From assembly GCA_009103225.1 (NCBI GenBank), contig RHPI01003369.1:627212-691211 (forward strand): DNA of 64,000 bases, read 5' to 3'. Below are positions 21,265 through 35,400 of this stretch, in pieces. This stretch comes from Chlorokybus atmophyticus. Taxonomy: Eukaryota > Streptophyta > Chlorokybophyceae > Chlorokybales > Chlorokybaceae. The translations under genes were made by a program, and so were the position numbers. Under the pieces are notes generated by a model that saw nothing but the letters and a program-made list of their open reading frames with translations, was not told the origin of the DNA and did no database searches. Within the stretch, counting starts at the first letter, position 1; every line of letters begins with the position of its first letter.

Positions 21265-24200
21265 ATGGAGGTAAGCTACGATAAAGGGCTGATCACAAAG
21301 CTGGACACAAACAACCACAGCACTTGGTGCGTAGAGATGAAGGCACTACTTATCCACAAGAAGATGTGGAAGTATGTTGACCCGAAGGCATCTGCACCAA
21401 GAGCAGGAGAAGAAAGCATCTGGCTTGAACACTCAGTTGAAGCACATTCCTTGATGGTGTTTAACTGCAAGCCACATCACTTTCCCACGCTCATAGCATG
21501 TGAAGATGGCAGACAAGCTTGGGAGAAGCTTGCAGCCGTATTTCAAGCCAAGAACAACGCCAGAAAGTTACAATTACGCAAGCAGCTAAGCGCGCTTCAT
21601 AAAGAGACGTCCGAGCCGGTCACAAAGTATGTTGCACGTGCGAGAGAGCTGTGGACGGACCTCATCAACGTCGGCCACAAGATGGAAGAGACGGAGGTCG
21701 TATTGGCAATTGTTGCAGGACTGCCATTAGAATACGAAGTTGTCGCTACTCTGCTCGAGACATCGTCATCGGAGCTAACCCTAGACGATGTGCTACCCAA
21801 GTTGCTCACTGTGGAGCAACGCGTCTCAAAGAAGGAAGAGCAAGCGGACTCTGTGGCCTTCTACACACGAGACAANAAGACAAATACAAAAAATTAAGCA
21901 ACTATGAAGACAAGAACAAGGCGAAAGGCAGCAACTCAAAGTTCAAGAATCTCACATGCCACTATTGTGGTATTAAACGACATATCTCAAAGGATTGTCG
22001 TAAGCGCCAACGAGAGCAATCTGAAGCAGGTACCAGTAGCAACGCTCAACGCAAAGAAAAGGGTGTTGCGTTTACTGCCTTAAGAAAGTTTGATACAACT
22101 TCATGGGCAATTGACTCAGGCTGTGACCAGCATCTCACACCGCACAAGGAGGTGATGGAGAACTACAGGAAGATGTCAACCACAAGGAAGGTGGAAGGCT
22201 TTAATGGTCACGAGTTGGAAGCAATAGGAGTTGGTGAAGTGAGGCTTCAATGCAAGTTTGGTGATGGTGAGAGAGAGGTGGTACTGCGTGAAGTATTGCA
22301 CGTACCTGGAGCTGCTGCAAGCTTGTTTTTTGTGAGAGTTGCTGAGTGCGTGGGAGCTGAGATAGTGATCCGGGAGGGACGCTGCTCCGTACGCATGGAT
22401 GGGGTCAAGTACATGGTCGGCACCCAACGAGGAGGGCTCTACATTGTGGAGCAGACTCATGGCAGCAAGGCTATGATCGTGAAGGAGAAGGAGACGGCTG
22501 AGCTTTGGCATCGAAGGTTCGGGCATTTGGGCTATAGCAACCTCACACGCCTGGTCGCTGAAGACATGGTGAAGGGCATTACTGGGAGCAAGGAAGATTT
22601 TCAAGCGTCTTCAACTACGCTCTGTGAACCCTGTGTGTTGGCCAAGCAGCATCGCATGCCGTTCTCATCATCTTCTTCAAGTAGCAAACATCCCTGCGAG
22701 CTTGTGCACATGGACGTTTGCGGGCCTATGCGCATTGTGGCGAAAGGAGGGGTAAGGTACTTTGCAACATTCCTCGACGACTACAGCAAGCTTTCCATCG
22801 TCTTCCCTTTGATTCAAAAGTCAGAAGTCGCTGGAGCTGTGCGTACAGTCATTGCATTGCTTGAGATTCAATCGGGCAAGAAGATGAAAGCAATGAGAAG
22901 TGATCGAGGAGGGGAGTACATCAACGCCCAGCTCAAAGAGTTCTTCGCCAGCAAAGGCATACGGCATGAGACAACAGCACCATACACTCCGCAGCAGAAT
23001 GGAGCAGCTGAACGTCTCAACCGAACGTTGTTGGAGCGTGTTCGAGCCATGCTCAATGACACCAAGTTGGAGGACAGTCTGTGGAAAGAGGCCGTTCTCA
23101 CTGCCAACTACATCCGCAACCGTTCACCGATAAGCTCTGAGCAAAAGACTCCGTGGGAGCTCTTTTACGGTGAAGCGCCAGATGTGAGTGGCATGCGTGT
23201 GTTCGGATGTGTGGCATATGCACTTGTGCCAAGTCAATTGCGACACAAGTTGGAGCCGGTCAGCAAGAAGGGCATCTTCGTTGGCTACGAACCAGGCTCA
23301 AAGGCGTACAAGGTCCTACTGGAGGACACGCGCAAGATTGTGGTGAGCAGAGAAGTCGTGTTCCACGAAGGCTCATCACAAGTTGAAGCTGAAGAAGGTT
23401 TCTACCCTCAAGATGAAGATGACAAAGCACAACCTGAAGAGCTTTCAAGCAGAGAAGAGGTTGAAGGCGAGGCATCAGTCATCAATAAAGAGCAGGGCTC
23501 ATCTGTAGCAGATGAGAAGCAGAAGCAGCAGGAGCAAGCTCGACGCTACCCAGTAAGGGAAAGACAAGCACCTGACTTCTACAAGGCACACATCGCTAGT
23601 GTGCACAATCACGAGAGTGAAGAACCAAGCACCTGCGAGGAGGCATTGCGAGCACCAGATGCAGAACAATGGCAGCGAGCTATGGATGATGAGATTGCAT
23701 CACTCCATGCCAACAACACATGGGTGTGGGAGAAGCCCCCGCAAGGTGTGAAGCCCATTCCGGTCAAGTGGGTGTTCAAGGTGAAGCGTGATGGTCAAGG
23801 CAACATCGAGCGCTACAAGGCAAGGTTGGTGGCAAAGGGATTTTTGCAACAAGAAGGTGTGGATTTCAATGAAGTGTTTGCACCTGCAAGTAAGCATGCA
23901 ACCTTCCGCACATTGATCGCCATGGTTGCTGCTGAAGACCTCGAGTGTCACCACCTTGATGTGAAGACTGCTTTCCTTTACGGAGAGCTGGAGGAAGAGA
24001 TCTACACCAAGCAACCACCAGGCTACGCAGAAGGGGAGCCAGGCATGGCTTGCAAGTTGATCAAGGCTTTGTATGGGCTGCGACAAGCACCACGTGTGTG
24101 GCACATTCGCCTCACGAAAGAGTTGGAGAAACTCGGCTACAAAGCATCCTCAGCGGATCCGGGGCTCTTCATCCATGAAGAGAAGAAGGTTTACTTGCTC

Positions 24201-25154
24201 GTGTATGTGGACGACATCATCGTCACGGCCAAGCAAGTTGAAGACCTGAAGCAAACGAAGCACGGATTGCAGCAAGCATTCGCAGTACGCGACCTTGGAG
24301 AGGTCAAGTTATTTCTTGGCATGGTGATAGAGCGTGACAGAGCAGCACGCACAATCAAGATCAGCCAAAAGCAGATGGTGAAACGACTTGTCACCAAGTT
24401 CGGACTCAACGAAGCAAAGACCAAGTCTACTCCATTGGCACTCGGCACCAACCTCATCAAAGCGAAAGATGAGGAAGTACTCGACAAGGCTCAGTATCCC
24501 TATGGTGAGCTTATTGGGAGTATGCTCTACCTAGCAGTGTGCACAAGACCCGACATCGCACATGCAGTTGGAGTGCTTGCGCGCTACATGTCTGCACCAA
24601 GCATGGAGCACTGGCGTGCAGCGAAGGGAGTATTGCGCTACGTGGCTGGAAGCGCAAGTGTTGGCATCAAGTTTGGTTGCGGAAGCACAGAGATGGAGGG
24701 CTATTGCGACGCAGACTTTGCAGGTGACCTCGATAGCAGGAGGTCCACAACGGCGTACGTCTTCAAGTTGAATGGAGGCGTGGTGAGCTGGAACAGTAGG
24801 CTGCAACCCACAACAGCTGCATCTACTTCAGAAGCGGAGTACATGGCAGCATCGGCTGCAGTGAAGGAGGCGTTATGGCTTCGCAAGCTGATGGCAAATC
24901 TGGAGCACCCGATGGCGTGTATCACGATCAACTGCGACAACCAAGGCGCCATCAAGTTGCTGAAGCACCCCATTGCCTCGACAAGGACAAAGCACATTGA
25001 TGTCATGCATCACTTTGTGCGAGACAGAGTCACACGCAAGGAGGTTGAGTTCCAATATTGCAATACGGAAGACATGCTCGCGGACTTCATGACGAAGCCA
25101 CTGTCACCGCTGAAGTTCAAGGCATGTTGCAAGGGACTCGGCATATGTGCTTAG
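21265..25154 (+). CDS. Copia Gag-Pol polyprotein (frame broken at an ambiguous base)
   Basis: ATG at 21265. Gag resembles the UBN2-type capsid of copia elements (LDTNNHSTWCVEMKALL; KLQLRKQLSALH). At 21875 the sequence has N, after which the frame changes; one missing base there would make gag and pol a single frame, so a sequencing or assembly error is likely. Next: CCHC knuckle CHYCGIKRHISKDC, protease WAIDSGCDQHL (DSG), GAG-pre-integrase LWHRRFGHLGYSNL with CEPC, integrase core (Asp in HMDVCGPM, Asp in RSDRGGEY, Glu in NGAAERLNRT), reverse transcriptase ARLVAKGF...LVYVDDIIV, and RNase H (CDADFAGD, SEAEYMA, NCDNQGAI). TAG at 25152. Apart from the N all catalytic motifs are intact, so the element may still be active. 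Confidence 0.93.
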
Positions 25155-25199
25155 GTGAAAGAAGACCAAGCGTTGGAGGCCAAGCTGCCCGCGTGGGAG

Positions 25200-25601
25200 T
25201 GTTGAAGATATTCCTACATCCGGTCAGCCTGCCCTGCATACAAGAGAGAAGAGAAGGGACCTCGATGGGAGGACCTCGAAGACTCCGGACATGAAGGTCC
25301 TGGCGCGGACTGCAGAGAAGGGTCCTAGGAGAATCGTCATATCTCCTAGGATACTCAGTCTTATAGGACGTGGCATAGCTTGTTGGAAAGCTTATCAAGT
25401 TAGCTACGTGGCACATCTTACAGCGTAGGATTCGGTTCAGTAGATCGGACGCTGTTGCATGTAGACCAGCAGTGTGTACAAACTGTGTACTGACTGGCGG
25501 GTATATAACCCCGCGGTTTGTTGGTAATAAATCGGGAAGTGTGTTGCCTTCTCCTGTGTGTCATTGCTTGCCCTCTTCACTTGCATGCTTGCTTCTCAAC
25601 A
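25200..25601 (+). repeat. 3' LTR of the copia element
   Basis: Same 402 bases as 20540-20941 with about four differences by eye. It is preceded by a short purine run at 25193-25199 and followed by the CCGCA target duplication. Confidence 0.95.
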
Positions 25602-26275
25602 CCGCATCGTTATTTTTTTCGAGCTTCCACAGAATCAGCTCGACGTGCCGTATGACATACAGCCACCAGCAGCTAAAGCATGCCAAGTACAGCTCGAATG
25701 GTTTTTCTTGCTACCCAGTTTGTTTGCTCAGGTAGTGGCACACATCTCGACCCGCATCAGTCAGACATCAACAGGTACATCTGCTGCAGCAGGTCGAAGT
25801 TCTGCTCCGCAGATAGCTCTTGCACATTGCCGGATTGCTGCGGCAGCAACAACACCATCATATCGAGGACGGCGAGGGGCAACAACGTACTACGGACGGC
25901 CATGTCTTGTTTGGGTTCCAACCACGGCCAATGCTTAGAGTTCTGTTTAGACCGCACTCTCCGCGTTTGCTCCCACTCATTGCATACTTTCGTCACCCAC
26001 CTCGAGGCATGCCGCATGCGGTGAAGCAGCGCGTCTTGGGCATATTGTGGGGCAATCAACACCTTTGCACCACAAGTCAGCTCCTCAAAGCGTCTGCGCG
26101 TCGGTGGTTTGAGCTAAAACAGCTCATGCCGCACTGGCTGTCTCTCTGGATAATGCTGAGCAGCCACATGACGCTATAAACCCGCCTGTGCCCACTCAGG
26201 ACACACAGTCAGCCCCAGTAAGGCTTCAAGGCGCTGTGCTTCTAATACATTGAAACGATGCATCGCCTTTGCTTT
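25602..26275 (-). pseudogene. N-terminal part of the unknown minus-strand relic
   Basis: On the minus strand a frame from about 26275 (MTKKAKAMHRFNVLEAQRL) runs to about 25757 with two TAG stops (in GL*RH and LF*LK). It includes CNEWEQTRRVRSKQ and AVLDMMVLLLPQQSG. A frame change between 25757 and 25680 separates it from the part next to the copia element. No domain is recognised. Stops plus the insertion make it non-functional. Confidence 0.4.
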
Positions 26276-27982
26276 TTTGGTCATGTCAGCGTCCCTTGTT
26301 CCAACAACTTCCTTTATTTTTGGGTGTGGTCGGCCTGCACATCCTAGCAGGCGCTCTCCGTGGGATTGTCATTCAAAGGAGGTAAGGCGTTATCTTTTTA
26401 ATAGCAGACTTTTAAACAAACGAGTCGTACGTGTCATAAATACTGCGATGTATCACACAATGACATGTGATATAGAATATAATACAAAAAGCCTAACCAA
26501 TGTGTTGCACATTACTTGGGTGATTTTGCACAAGCAAGTTGCCCACTCTGCTCGCACCTGCAGCACGTACATATTACGCTACTGACATGGCTTTGTGCTA
26601 ATATGTCACACGCCTGTAAATACTTTTTGCACCTACATTTTATATGCAGTTGTTCTCAAGCTAGGGATTGTTATGTGATGTGTGCAAAATGTTTCTCATT
26701 AGTTTTTCCTTACCTTATGTGTACAGTGCGAATGGACGGCGCTTGCTAAAGAAGTCCTCGACTTTTATACAAGCCCCCCACCCTTTCTGTTGAAGGGGGA
26801 GGGGGGGGGGGGGTATGGAGTCTATTTGTGCCCGTAATATAACATTTGTTAACAAGCCCCGCACCCGTTTTTGCCAAGAGGACGGGTAATGGAGGGAGCT
26901 TGTGTACGGGTAATTACGGTATGCTGTTAGGTGCATGGAGCATAGCACAGCATATCACATCACGTCTGTGCGCTGCTTGATGTCCATACCTGCCAACTCT
27001 CTAGCCAACCGTGGCGACCTGTGTGTGACTCATGTTGGTGCTTGCTGCTATTACTTGCCCCACCCACTGTTGCAATGCACAACTTACATGAGCCTTTAGC
27101 GTGAGGTTGTGGCTTGAGGTGTAAATGCAAATATGCCTGTGCTTGCTTTGCCTACTTTGCCTTGCCTGTGGTATATGCTTGTCAATGTTTGTCAAGATCA
27201 ATGAACCCTAATTTTGGAAGCCAGTTTTCCCGTGAGCATACGTGGTACAAGACTTGTACCACCAGTTGTACTGCACAACGCAAGGAAGCCATTGGCTCAG
27301 CGCTGGACCCTGACTCAGCCTGATGTGGGTAGTCAAGGTTAGCTAAGCACTGAAGGCCCCTTCAGTCGAGGGCGGTAGCACTTCATAAAGTGTCCCATCG
27401 TCCAGTCACGACTTGTGACTCACGAGCCATGATGACTCACATTCCAAGATCGTGCGCACGCTGTGGCGGCCACGTTGCCACTTGTGCTGCGTTCAGATCT
27501 TTTGGCCCATCTTGCCGTACCCGCGTTACACCCTTCAAGCGGGGGAGCTCGTATCGCGCGCGCAGCGCGCAATAATCCGACCGATTATCCAAGCGCGGCC
27601 CAAAACGTCCATGTCACGAGCTGGCGACCGGCGCACATGTCGTACTGACTGGTAGTAACCTGTCACAAGGGCCCCACTCATAAATACAAACAGGACAATA
27701 AGAGTTGTAAGACTTGCAATTACCGGTTCGCTGGCAAAGGTTTGCTGCTGCGGCGGCGGTGTAGCTGTGGCTGTCGATATGGGCATTGCTTCTTTGTGTG
27801 CTTGAGTGGTAGCGTCTGAGTGCGGCGGCGTCGGCAGCTGGTAGCTGCTTGGGTGGTGCATGCGAAAGGGCGGGAGCGCGTGTCCCGTCAAGTAGCGGGC
27901 TGCTGCTGCTGGTGGTGGCGGTGGGTTGGTGGGTGGTCCGGTTTGGTACAAGAGAGTGGACTGCTTGCGGCAGCTGGACACA
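26276..27982. other. Intergenic DNA upstream of the EamA gene
   Basis: No convincing exon. It contains a G-run at about 26797-26811 within two similar C-rich/G-rich arms (26740-26910) that could be a small inverted-repeat element. A GC-rich stretch with an alternating CGCGCGCAGCGCGC core lies at about 27555-27570. The 5' UTR and promoter of the EamA gene must lie at the right end. Confidence 0.35.
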
Positions 27983-30120
27983 ATGGCCGCATTGTCAGCG
28001 TTGCAGCTGGCACCGCTCGTGTTCCAGGGCAGCACCAGCGCGCAGAAGGGTCGGCCCTTGTCCAAGAGAAGGGCTGTGAGGTTGCAGGCGCGATCGGCGC
28101 AGCAGCACCACACGGTGGTCGCAGCCACAGCCACCAAGCAGGAACAGAAAACGCATCTGGACAGCGAATCCAGCAGCGTCGCTGCTGCCTCCAAGCCTGA
28201 GCGGGCTACATGGAGGGTGGAGGCCGAACGCAGCGAATGCAGCGGTGAGTGCCTACTGTCAATGCTGGTAATGCCGCAGGTTAGCTGGTTTTGCGAGACG
28301 GCAGGCAGATCTCCGGCTGGAATGCTTTGTCGTGTGAAAAGCTGACCCGTAACCACTTAGGTGAAGGCGCTGCTCCAGTCCAGACGCCGGAGGCCAATGG
28401 CGCAACGTGGAAGGTTGTGGAGGAGGCGCAGGAGCCGGAGGGATTGGTTGCGGAGGGAGAGACCAGTGCCTCCAGGGAAGTGCTAGCCGCAGTCGGTTCC
28501 AGCAAAGACACCCCTGTTTTGGAACAATCCGGAGCAGCTGGTGGTGGAAAGTCGCTCTGGGATCTGCTCCCGTTCAAGCTGTCTCCGCGAATGCGGGGTC
28601 TGGTGCTGATCAATGCCATGACCATGCTGTATGGTAAGGCTTTGCGCTGTTTGAAGTGTAGCATGTGTCACATGCTTTGCATGCTTTCAGCACAATTCCC
28701 ATTGTTGTTGTACTCTCAGGTACAAACATGGTTGTGATCAAGAGTAGCGAGATGGGCCTGGATGCAAACCTATTCTCTTTTGGACGGTTTGCTATCGCTG
28801 CACTTGCTTTCACTCCATTCTTGCCCAAAGCGATGGAAGACAAGAGAATACGCAATGCTGGCCTTGAGCTTGGAACATGGGCAGCCCTTGCATATGGCGC
28901 GCAGGCAGTTGGGCTCTTGACATGTGAGGCGTCAAGGGCCTCTTTCATATCAACCTTCACAGTAAGCTTTCATACCATTAGCACTGAGTTGATAGCAAAC
29001 CTTTCGCTTGATGGTTGCGAGAATCTATTGTCCTCATGTGCGAGGAGTGAGAACTAGTGCTGTTGGTTGTGCAGGTTATTGTCGTGCCCTTCTTGTCGGC
29101 TTTTCTTGGTCGCAAGATCCCGTTCGTTACATACATCTCCGCAGTTGCAGCGCTGACTGGTGTTAGCTTCCTTGAGACCAGTGGTGCACCGCCCTCTGTT
29201 GGTGACGCATGGACAGTGTTGAGTGCTGTGCTGTTTGCATGGCACATCATCAGGAGTGAGCATCACTCTAAGGTCTTGGCCGGAGCAAACACCACTGGGT
29301 TGATTGGCATCCAGGTACTGTGTTTCCCCTTTGCATATGCAGTATGCTTTCATGCGACATGCGCTGGTAGCAGCCTATGTGACCTGACTTGTCTCATTGT
29401 TGCATGCACCTGACACGCCGTTGTATGTTGCAGTTGGGAGTGATAGCTGCACTGTCAGGGGTGTGGGTAGCTGCTGGGCCAGCTGCTCACAGTCAGTTGG
29501 ATAGCCTGGTCTCAGGAGGCCTTCCTGGCCTCATTTCTGCTGCCCAGCATGCGCCCTGGTTGGCAATGATTTACACTGGCCTAATCTCCACAGCTTTCTG
29601 CTTGTGGACAGAGGTGAGCAAGTTATTCACCGTTCACCAGCATATGGCACTGCAGTGCGTACCACTGTTGACAACAATTTGGGTTGCGCAGATGGCAGCA
29701 TTGCGCGACGTCACTGCCACGGATGCTGCGTTGATATACACTGCTGAACCTGTGTATGGTGCTGCTCTCGCATATCTCGTGCTGGGCGAGCGGTGGGGGG
29801 AGAGAGGCTGGTTGGGTGCAGCTCTCATCCTGGGGGCTAGTGTAGCCGCCCAGATCTTCGGGCAAGAAGAAACACCAGGTGGTGGGTCCTGCGAGTCGTC
29901 CTCTGATGTGGCCACCTCAAAGACCTCACAGCAGAACGACTCACCCAACGTGCTGCACAGTGAGCTGCATGGGCATGGGTTCAACCCTCGCTTTGCTGAT
30001 GCTTACGCAGCGCTGATTATCGCTGATGTAGCTCTCTCCCTCATGTTGGCATCCGGCAATGATGAGATGGCTACAACCGCTGCAGCAGCTTTGGGCGCTG
30101 TTATTGAGCAGTTGGGCTAA
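27983..30120 (+). CDS. EamA/DMT-family membrane transporter, probably plastid-targeted
   Basis: Exons 27983-28244, 28361-28633, 28720-28961, 29075-29314, 29434-29613 and 29692-30120 (TAA); phases agree throughout, giving about 541 residues. The N-terminus (MAALSALQLAPLVFQGSTS..., Arg/Ser/Ala-rich, few acids) looks like a chloroplast transit peptide, followed by an acidic low-complexity linker of about 85 residues. The transporter starts at MRGLVLINAMTMLYGTN and shows the ten-helix EamA pattern: two repeats, with SEMGLDANLFSFGRFAIAAL in the first and TDAALIYTAEPVYGAALAYLVLGE in the second. The tail after IFGQ is hydrophilic. Drug/metabolite transporters move small metabolites across membranes; the substrate is unknown. 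Plastid location is inferred from the N-terminus only. Confidence 0.88.
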
Positions 30121-31863
30121 AGCACAACTTTTGGGTTGCATTTCCGCGGGAGTCCTGAAACGAGTTTGTGCGTCATTGAACTGTAGATGCTGGTCGGTGG
30201 CCGCAGCTTGCTTAAGACATGTGCCGGCTGCCTTAGATTTTGTCTTATATACAGTTTTGCCTCAGAGGTAAATGAGTTGCCTAGGTTAGTAGTGCACGCG
30301 CTGCAGGAGTTGCCTTGGCACTTGAACTGGTGCGGTGCTGTTCGCACGGGAGGGCAGGAGGTTTTGTACCTTGAGGGTTAGTAAACAAGAGCCTCAAGAA
30401 ATGCTGCGGATGATACAGCTTATGCAAGTTTTGCTGGAGGTTGTGTTCTCATAGACTGGTGAGTGCACAGTTGCAGAGTGTTACTCCTAAACCACCCGTT
30501 GCTCAATGCGACCTCTGCAGTTTCAGGGCCACAGAATCTTGTGTACATGGCTGCAATACAGCAGCTCAGCTAGTCTCAGTCAACTGTGGGAGATTTGGCA
30601 GACGCGCTTTGTCCGCCCTGGTATTGTGCTCGGCTGTGTGTAAAGCAGTAGAGATGCGGACAGGGTGCAAGCAGTGCCCCAGCAAGCACACATGTGCGTG
30701 TGTATCGCTAGACTGCTTTGTTTGTACCTGCGGCCTGCGGCGCATATGTGTGTAGGCAGCAGTGGCAGTGTGATAGCATTGGACGGTTGTGTTAGTGGTC
30801 CATTTCATGCACACATAAGCAAACTGATCGACCAGCGGTCACAACATGGCAAGGTGTCACAATACGCACAAACGTACAGGCACGGTGTTGTTGGCGGAGT
30901 GGCCAGGTTGAGCCGGAGGATGAACGCTTACAGGCAGTTAGTATTGCGCAATTGCAGCCAGCATAGCAAGCAAGTGGTAGTAGTCTGCTGGCCCCCACAG
31001 CGACCCTCGCAGCAAAACAAGAGCAAGGAAACACCTAAGACAGCACATCACCTTATCGCAGCCTCTGTGCTACAGGTCAATTGCTAAACTCCCTCAATTA
31101 TCAATGACATACAAGCGCTCGATGTCTAGTGCTGCCACCACGCCTAACGCCCATCATGCCCAATCAGACACAACCAACATACAAGATGTGCTGCAACGCC
31201 GTAAGCTATGACTAACTATTGGCGACGGGTCTTACACTTACACGGGGGGAGTCTGCTAGTCATTGTGGTCGTCAACGTGGTCCTACTCAAGGCTGACTCT
31301 ACTGGCGATGTGGCAGGTAATGCATGCTTGCAGACTGACAGGGTTGGGCAGTTGAGTAGTGAAGTAGGTAGTGTGTACCTAGCCCGGAGGTCGTGATAGA
31401 GGTGAGTGTGATTGTTGTTAAGTGTCCATGCATGTGTCGTGCATGTTGCATACATCACGTGCATATTCTGTACACTAGTCACATCGCATTTAGGGCGGCT
31501 GCACAACACTGCGCGGCCACAACGCTGCACAGCACAGCACTCCCACCCACGCCCTCACCCTCGCCCTCACCCTGCTGTTGCTGCTGATGTTGTTCAAGCT
31601 CTCCTCGGGGTCGTCTAACGCCTGTCGCTGTGTGACTACAGGTGGTTCACCGTTGCTGCTATTTTGCTTGCCCTGCCCTACATGCTGTGCCGCCCTCATC
31701 CCCGCCCTTCCCTTCACTTAAAAACAGCACATAGCTAGCATTGCCCCTGTCTTAATTCCATTCCCTGTTGCCTAGCTTGCCTTGTGATGTTGGCCTATGC
31801 TGTGATGTCATCGTGTGTGGTGCGCGCTTTGCATCATGCGACACTTGGATAGCTCATACAACC
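30121..31863. other. 3' flank of the EamA gene and gene-free DNA
   Basis: TGTAA at about 30638 is a possible poly(A) signal. No coding exon or RNA gene is recognised; the short open frames lack any family resemblance. Confidence 0.4.
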
Positions 31864-32450
<587 letters not shown>

Positions 32451-35400
32451 CATGGGTTGAACTTTGCCTTGCCTATGCTGCTCTCGCTTTGCCTACCGGC
32501 TCCAATATTGCCTTGCACATCATTGCACGCACGTAGATAGATACTTGCCCCTGCCTACGGCATAATTCATTGCCCTGCCTTTTGTGTGCTTGTGCCTTTC
32601 GCTGGTGCTTATACGGGGTTGCCTATTGCAGCCAAGGTACGTGGTCAGCCTGCCCTTGAGCGCCATGTTGTTCAGTTGCCTTGAAGCAATTGGCAACTGC
32701 AAGCTCCTTGCGCTTAATAGAATACCCATTAAAGGATCATATGTTTTGTGTGAATATGAACTTACCTTAACTCAATTGTGATTAGACGCAACATGTTAAG
32801 AAGCGAACAAGCGAACATGAACGCGCAATCGACATTGAGTCTTTCGCACGTTTAAGGAAATGGGTGCAATTGACATGCTTTGATTGGCAACGGATGATTT
32901 GTAAAGTCGATTTGCGTGCAATCAATGGTAGAAAAACTACTTTCAGTAAGGTAAATTAACAAAGTGAAAGCAACATCACACGTAAAGTCCACGTCCAATT
33001 TTATCTCTTATGGTACTCTACAACCTTTGAGTTATGCTTTATCGGCAACTTACAGCGGCTACAACCGGTATTGAACTTGAATGCAACCGAGTAACCAATA
33101 CTCCCCCACCAGATGGGAGGTGTTTACGAACATCAGGACAAGCGCATTTAATCAGCAATGGTTTTACATCAATAGCATGCAATTTAGCGATTAACTTAGC
33201 AATACATAAGAACACATGCGTGGTCTCTGTGTTTGGCAATGGTGGTTTGCTGGTAATTACAATGTGTTTTGATTGTGCAACATGAGGCTTTAAGACATAG
33301 GTGGTCCTTGCTTTCAACACCTAAGTTTTTGGGACTCATATGTACCCATTTCGTGACAACTTATTACATGAGGTGCGGTATCTCACTGGGATAAAATGAC
33401 CATCCATTGTTATTGTCGTAGAACCGTGAAAGGCCCTTTACTTTGGATGGATTCTAAACTTGCACATATGACCACACCATAACAGTGAGATGGTTGCAAA
33501 CATTTGTCATAAAAACCCAACAACACGTCTGCATTGCCATGTTATTATGAAGTGACATGTCTAAAACTAAGCAGAAAGTAACCATTCTTCCTCCAGCAAC
33601 CTGCACATCTTGCCCGTTAACAAAATGTTGATCAATAAGAAGCGAGGGGGTTTCCCTCACTTTTTGCGGCTTGATAAAGGGGACAGTCACTTTATTTTTG
33701 TATATTCAATTTTATTATTATGCCATGATGTTGTTGTACGTAGGATGGTCACAACATGGTGGGGTCTTAAGCTTGTATTCAAAAATTTATGGCCAACCCG
33801 GTTGGCAGCAAACTTGTAGGTGATCTACGAGTGTCATGTGCTTGTTGCTTATGTTTGTTGCGCTGAGTGGTAGTGGCCAGTTATTAACGCTTCGAATGCA
33901 TGCTGATATGGATGGGGTGCTTGTATACAATTCTGCATCATGCTGAATTGAGTCATTCGTAACCATTTTATTGCTGGCAAGTTGTGGTTGCGTGACTATA
34001 GAAGAATGCTAATGAGCACTTCATCTTACATGCGGCCCTTGTATACAGCTTGCACAGCATGTACCGCGCGCCTTGCGGCTAATACCATATGAACTCATGC
34101 AACTCAATAATCATGGTTGCTTTTGTGTTATGGCTGCGGTGCTAAGTTGTTTAATAACACAAGGCGTCACCTCGATGCAATTATATTTCTATAGATGCAT
34201 GCTTGGCCCCGTTGCTTTATCATATGCTATCATTTTTATGCTATCTTTCGAGTGTGCATGTTGCCCTTTTCGGCGTCATAACAAAGCCCATCGTCAACAA
34301 AGGTTTTAGTAAAGGCAACAAGAAACAACGGGCTTAAGCAGTTTGCTCTTATTAAGACAATCCTTGGTATAAAGTTCAAGAAATATGCAATCAGCATCCA
34401 CGGCTATAGATCACATTGTTAATTGAATGCCCCTTGTAACACCATTGCTGCAAGCTTGCCCTGTTGCAGGCTCAGGCTTAAAAATCTCCTATGCTGCTGC
34501 TGTGAAATCGAAGTCAATTTGTTAATTATACAACCGTATTCACGTGCGCACGTAGATATAGTTCGCGCGAAGTTCAAGTGAGTTATGCTCATGTGCATGC
34601 ACGTTGTAATGGTCAGATTGGTTAGTTGCTTGACTGCCCTTGCTGCCTTTGCATGCACAGAGCGCATTGAGTTATTGGGCACTCACGGCGAGACAGTCAT
34701 GTGGTCTGTCTCCGCTTGCTTGCTTGGTTGTGTGGTGAGTGTGTAATGGGTGTAACTGATCTATCAGCATCGACATATAGATGTTGGCTGCCAATTTTAG
34801 TTCAAAGTATACAATGCTGTATATGTGTGCCGTGAGTCCTATTCCAATCGACATTATGCTATTGGTGAACAGACAAAGGTTAGCAGTAAAAAAACACTGT
34901 TATTGGCGCTACGGACTCAATGGTCACAATGTCACACCCATTCACAACACATAGGGGGCATATCAATGAGATTGAGCAAGATTTATACGAAGTGTAGGGG
35001 AGGCAACAATAGGCAAACAACTCATGATTTAACACATACAGCTTAACTGGCCTACGGGGCTGGGGTCTATGTGCAATGCTGGCAGGCCTAGGGGCAAGCG
35101 AGACGCTTGGCTGTGGGTCGCCGCCCAAAAATACCGGAGCAGCGCAGCAGAGCAGAGGACAAACCACAACCATGCTTGGTGCAGTCATATGCCACAGTGA
35201 GTCATCGCTTTTTACATGTGAATCCAGTAGGGTGTGCACCAAGCCAGCACTGAGTTACGGTTGCCATGCACGCAGCAACAACCTGCATTATAATACTATG
35301 CACACGACAGCACCAGCACAGTATAGGGAGTGCGACCCACTTTGCGGGGACATGCATAGGGTAAAAGAGAGGGTCCCCCCGGTAGTAGCACCTACATGCA

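Larger units (their letters stand above)
20540..25601 (+). mobile_element. Ty1/copia retrotransposon, young and nearly intact
   Basis: 402-base LTRs at 20540-20941 and 25200-25601 start TGTTG and end CAACA and differ at only about four positions by eye. The 5-base target duplication CCGCA is at 20535-20539 and 25602-25606. Primer site, leader repeat, a single gag-pol frame and a purine-rich GTGGGAG just before the 3' LTR are all present. The only damage is an ambiguous base at 21875 that coincides with a frame change. The domain order protease - integrase - RT - RNase H is diagnostic of Ty1/copia. The element interrupts a minus-strand relic. Confidence 0.96.
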
